The position numbers and the translations under genes are program-made. DNA of 64,000 nucleotides from NCBI RefSeq assembly GCF_900114995.1, contig NZ_FOUX01000001.1, positions 310,001 through 374,000 on the forward strand. Direction: 5' to 3'. Under the pieces are notes generated by a model, which did no database searches, was not told the origin of the DNA, and was given only the letters and a program-made list of their open reading frames with translations. This document shows, one piece after another, positions 51,098-60,198 of the stretch. Each line of letters starts with the position of its first letter. Position 1 is the first letter of the stretch. This DNA comes from Chitinophaga sp. YR627. Its GTDB lineage: Bacteria; Bacteroidota; Bacteroidia; Chitinophagales; Chitinophagaceae.

Positions 51098-52564
51098 ATG
51101 AAACAATTAAATATACTTGTCGTATTACTGATCAGTTTACTGGCGTTCAGCTGCCAGAAAGATGACAGTACCGGCGCTACCAATCTCCTGCCAGCCTTCG
51201 AGGTAGGAGGTATTGCAGATACTGTCAGCCTGTTTACACACCAGGATACGCTCCGTCTTTCTCCTGTGGTAGCAGATGAAAAGTTGTATGATTATTACTG
51301 GACAAACATCAGTGCGAACTTTGTCTCATTGATAGGCAATCAGAATAAGACAGATACCCTGGCATTTACCAAGGATATCAACTATCCTGTAATGCTCGAT
51401 CCCGGACAATACTATCTCGTGCTGAATATCCGGGACAAGAAAACCGGCGTGGTAAAGCTGAGAAAAATGATCTTTAATGTATCCACCCTCAATAACGATG
51501 GCTGGTACCTTATTAAAGATAATAACGGGAAAACAGACGTTGATTTTATCCATAAAAAGGGCAGGATTGATAACTGGATAGCATTCTATAACAATGGTAA
51601 GAGTCTGGAAGGAAATGCAGTGAAGGGATTGTTTGCTGGCAGTATGCGTCGTACACTGACGTCTTCTGATCTCTATGGCGGTTTGATCGTATTGTCAGAT
51701 AAAGATGCCGCTATCTATCGTGTGAGCAACGGTGTAGCAACATATGCCTATGATAGTATGTTCTTCGGTAAGCCAGCCAACCGTCGTCCGCAGAATGTTT
51801 TCCAGCCGCAGAACACCGCCAATCTGATGCTGATCAACGATAATAAGGCCTATTGTATGAACAAGGGCGCTTTGTTTACGGATCTGCCGCAAACCTATAA
51901 ACCTTCCGGGATGGCTATAGTAGGTGCGATGGACATAGGCTGGGACCTGAATACAAGATCTGTGATCTGTTATAATGCCACCGCTTATGCGGGCCTTGGC
52001 AGCAATGGTACGGATTTAAAAAACATGAATGCCGATCTTCGCTGGATGGCCGGTTTTCCTGGCGTGCGCAGTGTCGCATTTATGCTGTTTAAGTTGCCTG
52101 ATGGCAAAGGGATGCTTTATAAACTCAATACCCTGTATGGTTTTCTGCTGGGTTCCGGGACCCTCATTATGGCGCGTGATACCCTGGAGTCCTCTCATGG
52201 GTTGATGAATGCCAGCGTAATAGGAGGCAACTATGATGCAGACTATATCTACTATGCCGTGGGTTCCGATATATTCATGACAGATATCGCTACTGCATCA
52301 GAGCGCTTGCAGTTGACGTTGCCGGCAGGAGAAGTTGTTACCGATATACAACATGTAAAATACCCGGTGCCTGCAGCCAATGTGGTGTCCACGACTGACT
52401 ACCTGGCTATCGCCACGTATAAACAGGGCCGCTACAAGGTATGGTTACACAGGCTCAGTTCTACGGGAACGATACAGCCACTGTCTCAACCCACATTTGA
52501 AGGAGATGGCCGGATAAACACGATCATCTACATGGAACAGGGACAGGGGAGCCGCGTCTTTTAA
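51098..52564 (+). CDS. PKD-like family lipoprotein
   Basis: 488 residues, lipobox 'LLAFSC' with Cys19. The N-terminal domain (about 30-135) is a PKD-like fold ('LFTHQDTLRLSPVVADEKLY', 'YPVMLDPGQYYLVLNIRDKK'). The remainder is beta-rich with propeller-like spacing ('GWYLIKDNNGKTDVDFIHKK', 'LIVLSDKDAAIYRVSNGVAT', 'YIYYAVGSDIFMTDIATASE'). Members of this family regularly follow a DUF4843 gene in SusCD loci. It is probably a further surface lipoprotein for binding substrate. The gene starts 18 bases after its neighbour, inside the operon. Confidence 0.85.
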   Translation: MKQLNILVVLLISLLAFSCQKDDSTGATNLLPAFEVGGIADTVSLFTHQDTLRLSPVVADEKLYDYYWTNISANFVSLIGNQNKTDTLAFTKDINYPVMLDPGQYYLVLNIRDKKTGVVKLRKMIFNVSTLNNDGWYLIKDNNGKTDVDFIHKKGRIDNWIAFYNNGKSLEGNAVKGLFAGSMRRTLTSSDLYGGLIVLSDKDAAIYRVSNGVATYAYDSMFFGKPANRRPQNVFQPQNTANLMLINDNKAYCMNKGALFTDLPQTYKPSGMAIVGAMDIGWDLNTRSVICYNATAYAGLGSNGTDLKNMNADLRWMAGFPGVRSVAFMLFKLPDGKGMLYKLNTLYGFLLGSGTLIMARDTLESSHGLMNASVIGGNYDADYIYYAVGSDIFMTDIATASERLQLTLPAGEVVTDIQHVKYPVPAANVVSTTDYLAIATYKQGRYKVWLHRLSSTGTIQPLSQPTFEGDGRINTIIYMEQGQGSRVF

Positions 52565-52648
52565 ATCCAACCATTATAGCTATTCTACCTGTTGCCGGTG
52601 CGTTTGCACCGGTGCAGGGGAATGCACGTCAAACGGAAAATAATAACT

Positions 52649-53503
52649 ATGAAAAATATCCTGTTACTCACTTTTATCTGCGGTTTGGGTCTTCATGCAA
52701 AGGCCCAGGATACCACGATGCTTTCAGCACAAAAGAAGGAACTCACCGCTTTCCTGGCAGATGCTGATACAAAACTGGCTACCTGCCAGCAACAATATTA
52801 TGATGCACAGAAAGCCAAAGGGCATTACGACACAATTGGTCTTGGTGAATGGCGCTACCAGATGAAGGTGCTGAAACTGGCACGTAAGGCGCAGGAGATC
52901 ACCTTTATCCGCCAACACCCGGATTATATGGCCAGTCTGGATGCATTAAAAGATGTGATAGGTCCGTTACCGGATGATATCGAAAGTTATAATACCCTGT
53001 ACAATGGATTGAAAAAGAATGTTCGCCAGAGTGAGGCAGGGATCGGTGTCAAAAAGACGATCGATAAATACATGACCGTACGCGTAGGCGCAGTTGCACC
53101 TGCATTTACTGCACCAGATACCAGCGGACATAGTATCAGTCTGAAAGACTACCGTGGGAAGTATGTATTGGTCGATTTCTGGGCCAGCTGGTGTGGGCCG
53201 TGTAGGGAGGAGAATCCTGCTGTGGTAAAGGCCTATCAGCAGTTTAAAGACAAAAACTTTGATATCCTCTCTGTTTCGTTGGATCAGTCGGGAAAGCGGG
53301 CAGAGTGGATTAAGGCCATTCAGAAAGATGGACTTAGCTGGCAGCATGTCTCCGAACTTAAATTCTGGGACAGCGATGTAGCGAAACTATACGCGATAAA
53401 ATCCATTCCACAGAATTTCCTGATCGATCCAAAAGGAAAGATCATCGCAAAAGACCTGCGGGGAGCAGCACTAGCAACAAAATTGGAAGAAATATTTAAA
53501 TAG
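52649..53503 (+). CDS. TlpA-family thiol-disulfide oxidoreductase, exported
   Basis: 284 residues from the ATG at 52649; the frame continues upstream without signal character. The signal peptide is 'MKNILLLTFICGLGLHAKA'. A helical Lys/Gln-rich region (about 25-140) is followed by a TlpA/AhpC-TSA domain: 'GAVAPAFTAPDTSGHSISLK', 'LVDFWASWCGPCREENPAVV' with the CxxC pair Cys182/Cys185, 'KNFDILSVSLDQSGKRAEWI' and 'YAIKSIPQNFLIDPKGKI' with the cis-Pro. It reduces or exchanges disulfides in the periplasm. Its place between surface lipoproteins and a protease suggests thiol handling of the imported substrate. Confidence 0.94.
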   Translation: MKNILLLTFICGLGLHAKAQDTTMLSAQKKELTAFLADADTKLATCQQQYYDAQKAKGHYDTIGLGEWRYQMKVLKLARKAQEITFIRQHPDYMASLDALKDVIGPLPDDIESYNTLYNGLKKNVRQSEAGIGVKKTIDKYMTVRVGAVAPAFTAPDTSGHSISLKDYRGKYVLVDFWASWCGPCREENPAVVKAYQQFKDKNFDILSVSLDQSGKRAEWIKAIQKDGLSWQHVSELKFWDSDVAKLYAIKSIPQNFLIDPKGKIIAKDLRGAALATKLEEIFK

Positions 53504-53507
53504 AACC

Positions 53508-56021
53508 ATGCTTAAATACAACATTGCCTTAGCGGCCCTGATGGCGCTGGGCGCAGGTGCGCAGGCACAGAAGAATACATCAGCAAAGAATACACCGACA
53601 GATAGTGCCAGCAGGAAGACAGACTCATTACCTGCCGGTATTAAACCCTATGATCAGGTGATCACTAACAAAGCCACCAGCTACGATGGTTTGTTTAAGG
53701 TGCATTATCTGAATAGCCGCTACTATTTCGAGATCCATGATTCATTGCTGACCCGCGCCATTCTGGTGGTGAACCGTATCGGGAAAGCGGCTACCAGTGC
53801 ACGGCCTAATATGACAGGTTATGCGGGTGACCAGATCGCTGAAAACGTTATTCATTTTGATAAAGGCCAGGACGACAAAATACTGTTGAAGGTCATGCGT
53901 TTCCAGGAGCGTTCCGGCGATACTACAGAGAACGGGATGTACAGGGCGGTGCTCAAATCCAACCTGGAGCCTATTGCAGCTGTGTTTCCCGTAAAAGCCT
54001 ACAACAAGGCAGCACATACTACTGTCATCGATGTGACGGATATCCTGACCAATGAAAATGAGATCTTTCATTTCGGTACACAGGTAAAGGCAACGCTGAA
54101 ACTGGGTGCGATCCAGTCCGATAGATCTTTTATCACCGGACTGAAAGCTTTCCCGATGAACATCGAGATCCGTACCATGCGCAGCTATCTGTCAGCTACA
54201 CCCGGCGCTACGATACCTGATACCTATGAGTTGAACAGTTCTATGGTGCTGTTGCCAAAAGAACCGATGCAGGCCCGTTACGCGGATGCACGTGTGGGCT
54301 TTTTTGCCAGAGGTTATATAGACTTTGATGCGGATCCACAGGGCGTTAAAGCGCGCTACCTGATCACACGCTGGCGCCTTGAGCCTAAAGAGGAAGATAT
54401 TGAGAAATATAAGCGTGGCGAACTGGTAGAACCAAAACAACCGATCGTCTACTATATTGATCCGGCCACACCTAAGAAATGGGTGCCTTATCTCATTGCA
54501 GGTGTAAACGACTGGCAGAAGGCTTTTGAGCAGGCGGGTTTTAAAAACGCTATCAAAGCTTTACCTGCACCGGAAAATGATTCTACCTGGAGTATCGACG
54601 ATGCACGTCACAACGTGATCGTATATAAACCTTCTTCAGTAGCTAATGCGAGTGGTCCTCATGTACATGATCCACGTAGCGGTGAGATCATCGAAACGCA
54701 TATCAACTGGTACCATAACATTATGCAGCTGGTACATAACTGGTACATGGTACAGGCAGGTCCGCTGGATCCGAATGCCCGTAAAATGGAGTTTGATGAT
54801 AAGCTGATGGGTGAGTTGATCCGATTCGTATCGAGCCATGAAGTAGGTCATACCCTGGGACTCGCCCATAACTTTGGCTCCAGCTCCACCGTGCCGGTAG
54901 AGAAGCTGCGGGATAAGGCATGGGTTGAAGCGAATGGTCATACGCCTTCCATTATGGACTACGCCCGTTTTAACTGGGTGGCACAACCAGAAGATAACAT
55001 CGGACAAAAAGGAATTTTCCCCAGAATCGGAGACTATGACAAATGGGCCATACAGTTTGGCTATCGCTGGTATCCACAGTTTAAAACACCTAATGAAGAA
55101 GTTGCGTATCTGAACAGGTTGGTGATTGATAGTCTGGCAGCCAATAACCGTCTTTTCTTTGGTAGTGAAAATGCTGGTAGCGATCCACGTAGTCAGAGCG
55201 AAGATCTCGGCGATAACAACGTACTCGCTGCCATATATGGTATTAAAAACCTGCAACGCGTTTTACCACAGCTCAGGAACTGGACCAGCGTACCCAATGA
55301 AGGATATGACAATCTGAAGAACATGTACGAAACGGTGCTGCGTCAGTATATCCTGTTTGGCGCGCAGGTGATGAAAAGCATTGGTGGCGAATTCCAGACC
55401 CTGAAAAGCGTAGAACAACCAGGTGTACAGATATCACCGGTGAGCTATCAGCAGCAAAAGGAGGCCATGAAGTTCCTGAACGAGTATGTGTTCACTACTC
55501 CTAAATGGCTGATCAATGACACATTGACTGCACTGACAGGTATTGATGGCGCTACCTACATAGGAGTGGGGCAGTTCAACGTGATCATGCGGCTGATGGC
55601 ATCCGGTGCTATTGTTACGCTCACACGTGATGCTGAGCTCCATAAAGGCACTAAAACTTATACTGCCAGCGAGATGCTGGATGACCTGAGAAATAGCATC
55701 TGGAGTGAGTTATACAACAATAAGCCGGTTGACCTGTATCGCCGCAATCTGCAAAAGATGTATATCGACCAGGCTAAAAAGGCATTTAAGCAGGTAAACG
55801 AGATAGTTGGCAGAAACAATGGTAACGGTACCATCTTCTATATCAATCCGGACCCTACCAGCAACGACGCCTCTTCATTAATGCGCGCTCAGCTGGTAAC
55901 CCTGCGTAGCGATATCCGCAAGGCGATTCCGGTGCAGACAGGTGTTTCAAAATATCACCTGCAGGACATTGAAAACAGGATCACCATGATCCTGGAAGGT
56001 AAAGAAGTGGAGAATAAATAA
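53508..56021 (+). CDS. Large zinc metalloprotease (DUF5117/DUF4953 type)
   Basis: 837 residues with a signal peptide ('ALAALMALGAGAQAQ'). It is the last gene of the operon, starting 4 bases after the TlpA-like gene. The N-terminal 250 residues are a beta domain ('FKVHYLNSRYYFEIHDSLLT', 'RAILVVNRIGKAATSARPNM'). The active site is 'SSHEVGHTLGLAHNFGSS', a metzincin HExxHxxGxxH with His444, Glu445, His448 and His454, followed by a Met-turn ('PSIMDYARFNWVAQPED'). The C-terminal 300 residues are helical. All zinc ligands are present, so it should be active. The family is common in Bacteroidota but its native substrates are unknown. Confidence 0.95.
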   Translation: MLKYNIALAALMALGAGAQAQKNTSAKNTPTDSASRKTDSLPAGIKPYDQVITNKATSYDGLFKVHYLNSRYYFEIHDSLLTRAILVVNRIGKAATSARPNMTGYAGDQIAENVIHFDKGQDDKILLKVMRFQERSGDTTENGMYRAVLKSNLEPIAAVFPVKAYNKAAHTTVIDVTDILTNENEIFHFGTQVKATLKLGAIQSDRSFITGLKAFPMNIEIRTMRSYLSATPGATIPDTYELNSSMVLLPKEPMQARYADARVGFFARGYIDFDADPQGVKARYLITRWRLEPKEEDIEKYKRGELVEPKQPIVYYIDPATPKKWVPYLIAGVNDWQKAFEQAGFKNAIKALPAPENDSTWSIDDARHNVIVYKPSSVANASGPHVHDPRSGEIIETHINWYHNIMQLVHNWYMVQAGPLDPNARKMEFDDKLMGELIRFVSSHEVGHTLGLAHNFGSSSTVPVEKLRDKAWVEANGHTPSIMDYARFNWVAQPEDNIGQKGIFPRIGDYDKWAIQFGYRWYPQFKTPNEEVAYLNRLVIDSLAANNRLFFGSENAGSDPRSQSEDLGDNNVLAAIYGIKNLQRVLPQLRNWTSVPNEGYDNLKNMYETVLRQYILFGAQVMKSIGGEFQTLKSVEQPGVQISPVSYQQQKEAMKFLNEYVFTTPKWLINDTLTALTGIDGATYIGVGQFNVIMRLMASGAIVTLTRDAELHKGTKTYTASEMLDDLRNSIWSELYNNKPVDLYRRNLQKMYIDQAKKAFKQVNEIVGRNNGNGTIFYINPDPTSNDASSLMRAQLVTLRSDIRKAIPVQTGVSKYHLQDIENRITMILEGKEVENK

Positions 56022-56049
56022 TTGCTAACTATTCCTATGAATAAACCAG

Positions 56050-56082
56050 CGGCTGTGGGGCGACCTGCAGCCGTTTCTTTTT
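56050..56082 (+). terminator. Terminator of the sigma/SusCD/protease operon
   Basis: A short GC-rich stem (56050-56056 with 56067-56073, one wobble) is followed by TTTCTTTTTAT. It lies 29 bases after the metalloprotease stop. Confidence 0.7.
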
Positions 56083-56275
56083 ATCTGCTTTTAGAGCTGA
56101 AAGATCCGGAAATAAGTACTAAATCAGCTACCGCATAATTTTGCAGTTCCTGTCCTTGTCTGTCAGGATAACCGCAAAGCGCAAAACCATTGGCGATTTG
56201 AAAGACGATCATGACGCCTGCTGCATCATCAATTTCCGGATCGGAGTGTCTGACTTTACTGCCTTTTTGTATCAT
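56081..56275 (-). CDS. Small hypothetical protein, 64 residues
   Basis: The start ATG lies one base after the stop codon of the membrane-protein gene 56277-56819, so the two are almost certainly translationally coupled, which supports a real gene despite the size. The opening 'MIQKGSKVRHSDPEIDDAAG' and the hydrophobic 'VMIVFQIANGFALCGYPDRQ' suggest an SH3-like small barrel, as in DUF2158-type proteins. The similarity is weak. No function is assigned. Confidence 0.6.
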   Translation of the reverse strand: MIQKGSKVRHSDPEIDDAAGVMIVFQIANGFALCGYPDRQGQELQNYAVADLVLISGSFSSKSR

Positions 56276-56276
56276 A

Positions 56277-56819
56277 CTAAGCGGCCCTCCGTTTACTTAA
56301 GTTGAGTGCTCTTGCTATCCGGGGACGATTATACCGTTGAAGGAAAATTGGATAGAGATTCAGCAGGATATTCAATATCAGTAATGATAAAGACCTGACA
56401 ATGCCAAACCTGAGTGCCACAAAAACGTTAAACGGCAGGACGATCAGCAGGATAATTGCGTGATCCAGTTCAGACTTCTTTGTTTTGTAGTATAAACTTT
56501 CCAGCGCAGCAGTATTTTTTTCTATCGGACTGGATTTTCTGATCACTGCTTCCCAACCAATCAGGACCAGTAGTTTTCTAAAGAAGTTTATTCCCAGGGA
56601 TTCGTACACTTTTCCCCGCTGTTCCCATGCCTTTTGATTATAGTAGGAAGACGTAAGCGGGCTTTTTTGTGTCTCTGTAAAAACGGATACGCAGAGCATC
56701 AGAAGGAAGTTCAGGGCCCAGGCGAACGCAAACCCATCCATTCTGATATAGGTAACGAGGGCATAAATTGCGCCAATGGAGGCGATCGCGATTGAGGTTA
56801 AAATTAAGGTCTTTTTCAT
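56277..56819 (-). CDS. Small integral membrane protein, 180 residues (CrtO-acyltransferase-like)
   Basis: Four hydrophobic helices are visible: 'LILTSIAIASIGAIYALVTY', 'FAWALNFLLMLCVSVF', 'HAIILLIVLPFNVFVALRF' and 'SLSLLILNILLNLYPIFL'. Short soluble parts include 'YESLGINFFRKLLVLIGWEA' and the end 'LQRYNRPRIARALN'. These last motifs recall the glycosyl-diaponeurosporenoate acyltransferase (CrtO-type) family, in which 'YE.LGV..F' and 'NLYP...QRYNR' occur. No carotenoid genes adjoin, so that name is tentative. It shares a transcript with the 64-residue gene downstream. Confidence 0.65.
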   Translation of the reverse strand: MKKTLILTSIAIASIGAIYALVTYIRMDGFAFAWALNFLLMLCVSVFTETQKSPLTSSYYNQKAWEQRGKVYESLGINFFRKLLVLIGWEAVIRKSSPIEKNTAALESLYYKTKKSELDHAIILLIVLPFNVFVALRFGIVRSLSLLILNILLNLYPIFLQRYNRPRIARALNLSKRRAA

Positions 56820-57044
56820 TAGTTATTATAAAAGCATTGATTGCCAATTACTCCACCGCCATATTCCAGGACAGGTTTATCGTTGGCAGGAATATAGGTA
56901 CAGCTGTGTCTTTGCCACATGAATTATTGCTACCGGAGCAAATTAATTAAAAAAACAGCACAAGCGTTCAGGATTTCATGTTAGTACGCTATTTCTTAAA
57001 GTGCTATTAAAAGCTTAAATTTCTTATACTTAAAATAACTTATC

Positions 57045-57473
57045 ATGATGCGTAAACTAATGTTATCATTCTTATTTTTAACTGTTTGTTTTGTTGCATT
57101 TGGTCAGGAAAAGGGAGGTGGGAAATCTAAAAAGGAAAATATTGGTGTAGTTGAAAAGGGTTTAGTGAAGATATCTATCTTATATCCTTATGCTGAAGGT
57201 AAGACCTTCAATATGGCGTATTATGAGACTAAGCACATGCCTATGGTAGCGGGTTTCTTAGGGTCTAATCTGGTTAAATATACAATCGAGAAAGGGCTTT
57301 CCGGCGGTGCTCCCAATCAACCTTTACCTTTTATGGCAGTAGGGGCATTTTATGTAAAAAGCTTAAGTGAATATCAGGCGGCTATTGCACCAAACATAGA
57401 TGCAATTCGTGCGGATTTTGCTAACTATACCAATGCTCTTCCTCTTATTCTGGTAAGTGAAGTGGTAAAATAA
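57045..57473 (+). CDS. Exported EthD-fold protein, 142 residues
   Basis: Signal peptide 'LMLSFLFLTVCFVAFGQ'; the start is ATG at 57045 or the next ATG three bases on. A basic linker ('EKGGGKSKKEN') precedes a dimeric alpha+beta-barrel (EthD) domain: 'VKISILYPYAEGKTFNMAYY', 'ETKHMPMVAGFLGSNLVKYT', 'PFMAVGAFYVKSLSEYQAAI'. The His-Met-Pro motif is the EthD signature. Most EthD members are cytosolic; an exported copy is less usual. It lies upstream of a TonB-dependent receptor but with a 282-base gap. Confidence 0.88.
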   Translation: MMRKLMLSFLFLTVCFVAFGQEKGGGKSKKENIGVVEKGLVKISILYPYAEGKTFNMAYYETKHMPMVAGFLGSNLVKYTIEKGLSGGAPNQPLPFMAVGAFYVKSLSEYQAAIAPNIDAIRADFANYTNALPLILVSEVVK

Positions 57474-57636
57474 ACTGATTTGATCCATAGTAAACAGTTC
57501 TTTATCAATGTGTAAGATGACTTGCCTGTTTCCTAACACTGTTACTGATAAAAATAGCCCACGGCCGATATCTGGCCCGTTGAACAAAGTAAGGTGGTAG
57601 ATAGAGGAATGTCCGTCAGTAGCGCGTTTGGCCCCT

Positions 57637-57698
57637 AAAACGGAAATTGGATAGCAAGCAGCAGGAAATTCCCAATTTGATAAAAGAAATTCCGTTTT
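57637..57698 (+). repeat. Nested inverted repeat upstream of the siderophore-type receptor
   Basis: Outer arms 57637-57645 and 57690-57698 pair over 9 bp. Inner arms 57644-57650 and 57671-57677 add about 6-7 bp. It ends about 58 bases before the receptor start and may be a regulatory element of its leader. Confidence 0.5.
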
Positions 57699-57755
57699 CG
57701 ACATATAATATGTCCGCCGACCTGTGCACTTTTGCAGCCTAATTTAACTTTGTAT

Positions 57756-60125
57756 ATGGGAAGGCATCTGGGGAAACTAATTTCAGGACTTGCACTAATA
57801 TTATCATTTTTCTTATTTAATGCGGCTGACATCTATGCAAATGATATAGATGATAAAGCGACAGGTATCTCTGGTATCGTCGTTACCAGCAATGGAGAAC
57901 CTGCTCCGGGAGTGACAGTGATTATTCAGGAACTGTCTAAAGGGGCGATCACCAATGAAAACGGTGCATTCAATTTCAAAAACATTCCGGTTGGCACCTA
58001 TCATCTGAAAGCATCATTAATTGGTCTGGAGCCTGTTGTGGTGGAGGTGAAGGCAGAAGAAGGCCGGGAAAACCATATTAAGATCACATTAAGTACTTCT
58101 TCGCAAAAACTGGAAGAAGTGGTGGTGACCAGTGGCGGTAACCGTTTCGGAAGAAAAGAAAGTGTGGATGTTTCCAAAATGGCCTTAGCCAACATGGAGA
58201 ATCCACAGGTTTATACGGTTGTAAGCAAAGAGCTGATGAAAGAACAGCTGATCACAGACTATAACAGTGCCTTTAAGAATGTGCCGGGAGCTGGTGTTGC
58301 GGAAATCAGAAACCAGGGTAGAACCACATTTATTTCAAGAGGTTTTCCGACGCCTCAGCTGGTGCGTAATGGTGTAAGCAGCTTTACCTACACAACGATC
58401 GATCCGGTAAACCTGGAGCGTATTGAGGTGATCAAAGGACCATCCGCTACCTTGTTTGGTAGTACAGTATCCTCTTTTGGTGGACTGTTTAACAGGGTAA
58501 CGAAAAAGCCATTGCAGAATGCTATGGGTGAAATTTCATATTCCGGTGGAAGCTGGAATCTGAACCGTCTCACCATGGATATCAACTCCCCGCTGAACAA
58601 AGAGAAAACTGCCCTGTTAAGGGTAAATACAGCTTTGCATAGTGAGAATAGTTTCCAGGATGCAGGCTTTACCAGAAGTTTTCTGATCGCTCCCAGTTTT
58701 TCCTATGCAGTAAGCGACAGACTGACACTTTCCCTGGATGTGGAGTTCAGTTTAAATAAAGCCACTTCTCCGACGCGTCTGGCGCCTTATACCAAAGGAA
58801 CGGCTAAAAGCATTGAAGACCTACATATCCCTTACAGACTTTCCTTCGCAAACAATACCATTACTTATAACAGCCAGCAGTATAACATCTTTGCGCAGGC
58901 AAAGTATATACTTTCCAAAAGCTGGACTTCCCAGACAATTGTTTCACGTACCCGGTCTTCCTCTGATGGAAACGTGGTGCAGCTGACAATGACCTCAGAT
59001 ACATCCCTGCGTCAGGCAGTAACTAACCAGGAATTTCCTTACTACGGAACAGATATTCAGCAGAACTTCATCGGCGACTTTAAAATTGGCGGTTTAAGGA
59101 ACAGGGTTGTTGCAGGTCTGGACTTTTACAGTCTGAAATCAACCCGCAATGACGCTACCGTAAATCTGGCGCCTATCGATGTCAGAAAGCCAGGTGCAGG
59201 ATATAACAACTTTACGCTTGAAAAGGTAAAACCTCTCTTTGCCAATGCTACATACAGCAATTTTGTAGCCGGAAGGGAAGAAACCTACAGTGCTTATGTA
59301 TCTGATGTACTGAATATTACGGATAAATTACTGGTAATGGCCAGTCTGCGTGTGGACAGGTATATGAACAAAGGCACTTATTATCCTGCCCAGGATTCAA
59401 CCGCAGGCAATTATAACCAGACCGCGCTGTCACCGAAATTCGGAGCAGTATACCAGGTGATTAAAGACAAGGTATCCGTCTTCGGTAACTATATGAACGG
59501 TTTCAACAACGTTTCAGGTTCTGATTTTGAGGGTAATACGTTTAAACCAACACAGGCTAACCAATGGGAAGGTGGTGTGAAATTTGACCTCAACAAAGTA
59601 AGTGCAACACTGAGCTACTACAACATCTCTGTTACCAATGTTACCCGTGATGATCCGGAGCATGCTACCTACTCCATCCAGGACGGTACACAGCTGAGCA
59701 AAGGATATGAGGTGGAAGTGATCGCAAATCCGGTAAAAGGCCTGAACATCGTAGCAGGTTACACCTACAACGATAGCAAATTCACCAAGGCGAATGCTAC
59801 TGTGGAAGGTCTGAGGCCAACAACTGCCGGTTCTCCTAAAGTAGGAAATCTGTGGATCAGTTATCGTCTGGCCTCCGGAGCAGCTAAAGGACTTGGTTTC
59901 GGTTTTGGCGGTATTTACGCGAGTGAGTATTATCAGACCAATACGACTACCTTCAAATTTACCATACCTTCCTATACCGTACTGGATGCGGCTGTTTTCT
60001 ATGACAAACCGGGCTACAGGATCGGGTTGAAGGTGGATAATCTGACCAATGAAAAATACTGGTCATATCGTCTGGCAGCGCAGAATCCTACCAGGGTTAC
60101 AGGTAGTGTGACGTTTAAGTTCTAA
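57756..60125 (+). CDS. TonB-dependent siderophore-type receptor
   Basis: 789 residues from the ATG at 57756; a TTG eight codons earlier is possible. Signal peptide 'LISGLALILSFFLFNAADIY'. A carboxypeptidase-like beta domain (about 45-120: 'GISGIVVTSNGEPAPGVTVI', 'AITNENGAFNFKNIPVGTYH') precedes the plug (about 130-260: 'LITDYNSAFKNVPGAGV', 'NLERIEVIKGPSATLFGSTV') and a 22-strand type barrel ending 'NPTRVTGSVTFKF'. There is no STN domain, so it does not signal to a sigma factor. The barrel pattern fits ferric-siderophore receptors; the ligand is unknown. A -7-like TAACTTTG sits just before the start. A strong terminator follows. Confidence 0.93.
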   Translation: MGRHLGKLISGLALILSFFLFNAADIYANDIDDKATGISGIVVTSNGEPAPGVTVIIQELSKGAITNENGAFNFKNIPVGTYHLKASLIGLEPVVVEVKAEEGRENHIKITLSTSSQKLEEVVVTSGGNRFGRKESVDVSKMALANMENPQVYTVVSKELMKEQLITDYNSAFKNVPGAGVAEIRNQGRTTFISRGFPTPQLVRNGVSSFTYTTIDPVNLERIEVIKGPSATLFGSTVSSFGGLFNRVTKKPLQNAMGEISYSGGSWNLNRLTMDINSPLNKEKTALLRVNTALHSENSFQDAGFTRSFLIAPSFSYAVSDRLTLSLDVEFSLNKATSPTRLAPYTKGTAKSIEDLHIPYRLSFANNTITYNSQQYNIFAQAKYILSKSWTSQTIVSRTRSSSDGNVVQLTMTSDTSLRQAVTNQEFPYYGTDIQQNFIGDFKIGGLRNRVVAGLDFYSLKSTRNDATVNLAPIDVRKPGAGYNNFTLEKVKPLFANATYSNFVAGREETYSAYVSDVLNITDKLLVMASLRVDRYMNKGTYYPAQDSTAGNYNQTALSPKFGAVYQVIKDKVSVFGNYMNGFNNVSGSDFEGNTFKPTQANQWEGGVKFDLNKVSATLSYYNISVTNVTRDDPEHATYSIQDGTQLSKGYEVEVIANPVKGLNIVAGYTYNDSKFTKANATVEGLRPTTAGSPKVGNLWISYRLASGAAKGLGFGFGGIYASEYYQTNTTTFKFTIPSYTVLDAAVFYDKPGYRIGLKVDNLTNEKYWSYRLAAQNPTRVTGSVTFKF

Positions 60126-60149
60126 GCGCATTATCTGCAAAAGATATCA

Positions 60150-60182
60150 GGGGCTGACCGGTATGGTCAGCCCCTTTTTTAT
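60150..60182 (+). terminator. Terminator of the siderophore-type receptor gene
   Basis: A 10-bp perfect GC-rich stem (60150-60159 with 60165-60174, 5-base loop) is followed by six T residues. It lies 24 bases after the stop. Confidence 0.92.
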
Positions 60183-60198
60183 ATAAAGTAATGGGGAT

